Below are positions 61,905-64,000 of a stretch of DNA of 64,000 bases, piece after piece. The notes beneath the pieces are model-generated. The model ran no database searches and was not told the origin of the DNA. It worked only from the letters and a program-made list of their open reading frames with translations. The stretch covers positions 56,106 through 120,105 of the forward strand of contig DGQM01000015.1 in NCBI GenBank assembly GCA_002389765.1, read 5' to 3'. The number at the start of each line of letters is the position of its first letter. Position 1 is the stretch's first letter. The translations under genes and the position numbers were made by a program. The DNA is from Bacteroidetes bacterium UBA4414 (GTDB lineage: Bacteria > Bacteroidota > Bacteroidia > Chitinophagales > Chitinophagaceae).

Positions 61905-61944
61905 TATTTTTTTATTTTCATTTTTCATTTTTGAGTTTTCCGTT

Positions 61945-61952
61945 TACATTTG
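61945..61952 (+). promoter_or_regulatory. -7 element of tRNA-Leu gene
   Basis: TACATTTG matches TAnnTTTG, 17 bases before the tRNA 5' end. No clear -33 box. Confidence 0.5.
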
Positions 61953-61968
61953 CAGTCCTTCAAAAGAT

Positions 61969-62052
61969 GCGGCGATGGCGAAACTGGTAGACGCACTACT
62001 TTGAGGTGGTAGCGCCCGAAAGGGTGTGGGAGTTCGAATCTCCTTTGCCGCA
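61969..62052 (+). tRNA. tRNA-Leu (anticodon GAG)
   Basis: 84 bases. Acceptor stem GCGGCGA / TTGCCGC with discriminator A; no encoded CCA. The anticodon stem CTACT / GGTAG holds loop TTGAGGT with anticodon GAG (codons CUC/CUU). Long variable arm and T-loop GTTCGAATC are typical of class II tRNA-Leu. Confidence 0.96.
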
Positions 62053-62055
62053 CGA

Positions 62056-62087
62056 AAAAAGGCTGTCAATCGACAGCCTTTTTTTAT
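62056..62087. terminator. Bidirectional terminator between tRNA-Leu and transaldolase
   Basis: AAAAAGGCTGTC / GACAGCCTTTTT stem with a 4-base loop; A and T runs serve both strands. Confidence 0.88.
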
Positions 62088-62107
62088 TTATATCATTTTA
62101 CTAAACC

Positions 62108-62761
62108 TTATTGCAAAGACTTAGCATCTTTCAGGAATTGTTCCAAGCCTAAGTCTGTAAGCGGGTGCTTCAGTAAACCGAGGATAGAACTCAAAGGACA
62201 AGTACAAACATCTGCACCAGCTTCTGCACAACGTACAATGTGCAACGGATTGCGGATAGATGCAGCGAGCACTTCCGTCATAAAGCCTTGTGCATTGTAT
62301 ACACTTACTATCTGGTCTATTAATTGTACACCATCCCAGCTGCTATCATCTATGCGGCCAATGAACGGAGATACATAAGTAGCGCCTGCTTTTGCCGCAA
62401 GTATAGCCTGGCCTGCAGAAAATACCAGTGTACAGTTGGTACGGATGCCGTTGTCTGTAAACCATTTGATAGCTTTAATGCCATCTTTTATCATTGGCAC
62501 TTTTACAACGATGTTTTCGTGCAGCGCAGCCAGTTTTTTACCTTCTGCAATGATGCCTTCAAAATCAGTACTGATAACCTCTGCACTTACAGGGCCATCT
62601 ACAATATTGCAGATGTCTATATAGTGTTTCATAATAGCCTCTTCGCCTTTGATGCCTTCTTTAGCCATCAATGAAGGGTTGGTAGTCACACCATCAAGAA
62701 TGCCGAGTTCGTGTGCTTCTTTAATCTGAGCCAGATTTGCTGTATCTATAAAAAACTTCAT
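62108..62761 (-). CDS. Transaldolase / fructose-6-phosphate aldolase (TalC/FSA type)
   Basis: 217 residues. DGVTTNPSLM, the Schiff-base Lys87 in VVKVPM and SPFIGRIDD are signatures of the short transaldolase/FSA family. These proteins act as transaldolases in the pentose phosphate pathway in many genomes and as FSA in a few; sequence alone cannot decide which. Single gene in this window. Confidence 0.92.
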   Translation of the reverse strand: MKFFIDTANLAQIKEAHELGILDGVTTNPSLMAKEGIKGEEAIMKHYIDICNIVDGPVSAEVISTDFEGIIAEGKKLAALHENIVVKVPMIKDGIKAIKWFTDNGIRTNCTLVFSAGQAILAAKAGATYVSPFIGRIDDSSWDGVQLIDQIVSVYNAQGFMTEVLAASIRNPLHIVRCAEAGADVCTCPLSSILGLLKHPLTDLGLEQFLKDAKSLQ

Positions 62762-62849
62762 GAGTATTTGTTTCTGAGCGCAAATTTATACAATTATGCC
62801 GCTGTTGCCAGTGTTGAAAGTAAAATGTGGGTAAAAGCCAGTTAGAATA

Positions 62850-62958
62850 GAAAAAAAACTGGCAAGTTACTCATATCGCGCCGCTACGACCGCCCACCCT
62901 TGCTACATTCCTGTCCTGGGGGATTCAGCAGGAGCTGGCCGTATAAGACTTGCCAGGG
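62850..62958 (-). ncRNA. ffs: Signal recognition particle RNA (small, bacterial)
   Basis: Read on the minus strand, the closing stem CTGGCAAG / CTTGCCAG (62949-62956 and 62859-62866) encloses the conserved apical part CCAGGACAGGAATGTAGCA. This contains the ACA-GGAA-TGT tetraloop and asymmetric loop of helix 8. The RNA is about 100 bases, followed by eight T. It binds Ffh and guides membrane protein insertion. No ORF overlaps it credibly. Confidence 0.9.
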
Positions 62959-62961
62959 CGG

Positions 62962-62992
62962 CAAAGGTAATGTAAAGTTTTACACCAACAAA
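62962..62992 (-). promoter_or_regulatory. Promoter of SRP RNA
   Basis: TTTG (62989-62992), N19, TACCTTTG (62962-62969) on the minus strand: an exact match to the Bacteroidota consensus, ending about four bases before the RNA stem. It also serves as an internal reference for promoter calls elsewhere in the window. Confidence 0.85.
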
Positions 62993-63001
62993 ATGTTGTC
63001 A

Positions 63002-63033
63002 CAAAAAAAGCGTCCTGAATTTTCAGAACGCTT
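63002..63033 (-). terminator. Terminator after sugar isomerase gene
   Basis: AAGCGTTCTGA / TCAGGACGCTT stem on the minus strand with one wobble, then seven T. Confidence 0.85.
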
Positions 63034-63055
63034 GATGTATAGTAATTTTTTGTTT

Positions 63056-64000
63056 TTAAATTTTTGCAAGTTCTCCTTTCAGGAAGTCGATAACTTTTAC
63101 TTCGGTAGCATCTTGCTTGCGCATATCTGCTAAATCTACAGAAACCCAATCAGTAAGGTGAATGAAGTAGAATACTTTTTCCCAATAGCTTTTGCCTTTC
63201 GAGTATAGCTCTGTAATGTTTGGGGTATACTTCTTGATTACTTTTTTGTTGATTTCCATACGCAGTTGGGTACGTTGATAATCTTCTTTATTACGCAATA
63301 TAACCACAGCACGGCTACTGTCTTTATCTTTCCAACCTACCAGTTCGTTGTGGTTCATCTCAGGTATCACATGATGCCAGCAAAGCATTTTACCGTTCTC
63401 ATTTATTTGCTGACGGAAGCGTACTGCAACACCTTCAAAGTCTGGCGCTGAGTATATGATTGGTGTTTTACCATTCAGTTTTGTTGCAAGTGCTTTTGCT
63501 TTTTTCTGAATGTCTTTAGAGTCGTCTTTCAGCAGCTTGATAGATGCTTTTATATCTTTTTCAAAATTGTCTTTGATTAGGCCAAAGTGCTGCAAAGTAT
63601 ACAGTACTTGCACCATAGAATAACCTACACATGCACGCGGAGGCATACCTGCAGGTACTAATATGCAATCAAATTTTTTCTTGCGTGCTGTTTCAGCAAT
63701 TTTACCACCGGATGTAATACACACAATTGTTGCTTTAGCTTTAATGGCTTGTTGCATAGCCATGATAGTTTCCTCAGTATTACCTGAATAAGAAGAAACG
63801 ATAACCAGTGAATTTGAATTTACAAAAGAAGGCAGAAAGTAGTCTTTGTTTACGATGAAAGGAACTTTCATCTTATCGAAAACAAAGTTTTGTATAATAG
63901 AACCACCGATACCACTACCGCCAAGGCCTGTCAATACTACATTGGTAAATGCTTTTTTTGTTGCTGTAAAACGATAACTTTGACCTATTATCAGCGCCTC
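63056..64000 (-). CDS. Bifunctional phosphoglucose/phosphomannose isomerase, 5' end outside window
   Basis: The frame is open to the right edge; at least 314 residues are visible. GLGGSGIGGSI, VSSYSGNTEETIMAM and CITSGGKIAE are the SIS-domain phosphosugar motifs, and PAGMPPRACVGYSM and EMNHNELVGW fit the archaeal/Bacteroidota bifunctional PGI/PMI type. It interconverts fructose-6-P with glucose-6-P or mannose-6-P. Ends in a terminator before the SRP RNA promoter. Confidence 0.88.
   Translation of the reverse strand, partial: EALIIGQSYRFTATKKAFTNVVLTGLGGSGIGGSIIQNFVFDKMKVPFIVNKDYFLPSFVNSNSLVIVSSYSGNTEETIMAMQQAIKAKATIVCITSGGKIAETARKKKFDCILVPAGMPPRACVGYSMVQVLYTLQHFGLIKDNFEKDIKASIKLLKDDSKDIQKKAKALATKLNGKTPIIYSAPDFEGVAVRFRQQINENGKMLCWHHVIPEMNHNELVGWKDKDSSRAVVILRNKEDYQRTQLRMEINKKVIKKYTPNITELYSKGKSYWEKVFYFIHLTDWVSVDLADMRKQDATEVKVIDFLKGELAKI

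Noticed and set aside
62900..63149. Two small frames over the SRP RNA and isomerase end
   Set aside because: They lie on a clear structural RNA with its own consensus promoter.

Overview
The window looks like chromosome from a member of the Bacteroidota, most likely the Chitinophagaceae or a close relative. Supporting signs are the eukaryotic-type citrate synthase, a T9SS C-terminal sorting domain, LytS/LytTR signalling, many lipoproteins with short C-boxes, a TonB receptor fused to a carboxypeptidase-like domain, and repeated promoters of the TTTG-N19-TAnnTTTG type. The closest relative is an inference; no 16S gene is present.

Layout. 1-8963: a 5'-cut membrane protein, OsmC, an F420-type Rossmann protein, a LutA-like protein, ribH, a TPR protein, pdhA, recF, citrate synthase and a deoxyhypusine-synthase-like gene. 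10010-16171: a carotenoid-desaturase-like flavoenzyme, glmM, an M16 protease, then recA. 19123-31364: cysteine desulfurase, a beta-barrel porin, a SpoU methylase, clpS, DPP-IV, YihY, a cytochrome/copper-monooxygenase-like lipoprotein, a redoxin, a TonB receptor and a PepSY reductase. 31373-41490: a desaturase and lysophospholipid acyltransferase, then a formate-dehydrogenase-like operon (cytochrome c, fdhD, small protein, molybdopterin oxidoreductase) with mobA nearby. 41527-51799: a T9SS cargo protein, two di-heme peroxidases with an MbnP-like protein (a likely copper/kynurenine module), lipoproteins, and a PapD-like chaperone facing two small secreted proteins. 51852-64000: a second M16 protease, a DegT-fold enzyme with His in place of the PLP lysine, a LytTR two-component pair, GT2, a histidine kinase, tRNA-Leu(GAG), transaldolase, SRP RNA and the 3' part of a phosphoglucose/phosphomannose isomerase.

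The most unusual feature is a set of three islands (9027-10000, 17296-18957, 37589-39062) inserted between ordinary housekeeping genes. In each, one or two AT-rich orphan genes (secreted, lipoprotein or small membrane proteins) sit inside long inverted arms. The arms are built of 40-80 bp quasi-palindromic modules. Each module repeats its own 5-8 base word several times and then repeats the reverse complement of that word. The modules occur in mirrored order on the two sides, so the cargo lies inside two, four or five nested shells. No transposase or integrase is visible. A single cargo-free module lies at 16079-16171. I do not recognise this architecture from any described element family.

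A second regulatory observation is a shared TGAC-N4-GTCA dyad placed about 42 bases upstream of the inferred start sites of one di-heme peroxidase and of the MbnP-like gene, consistent with joint activation by a Crp/Fnr-type regulator. recA has a perfect 10+10 bp dyad overlapping its promoter.
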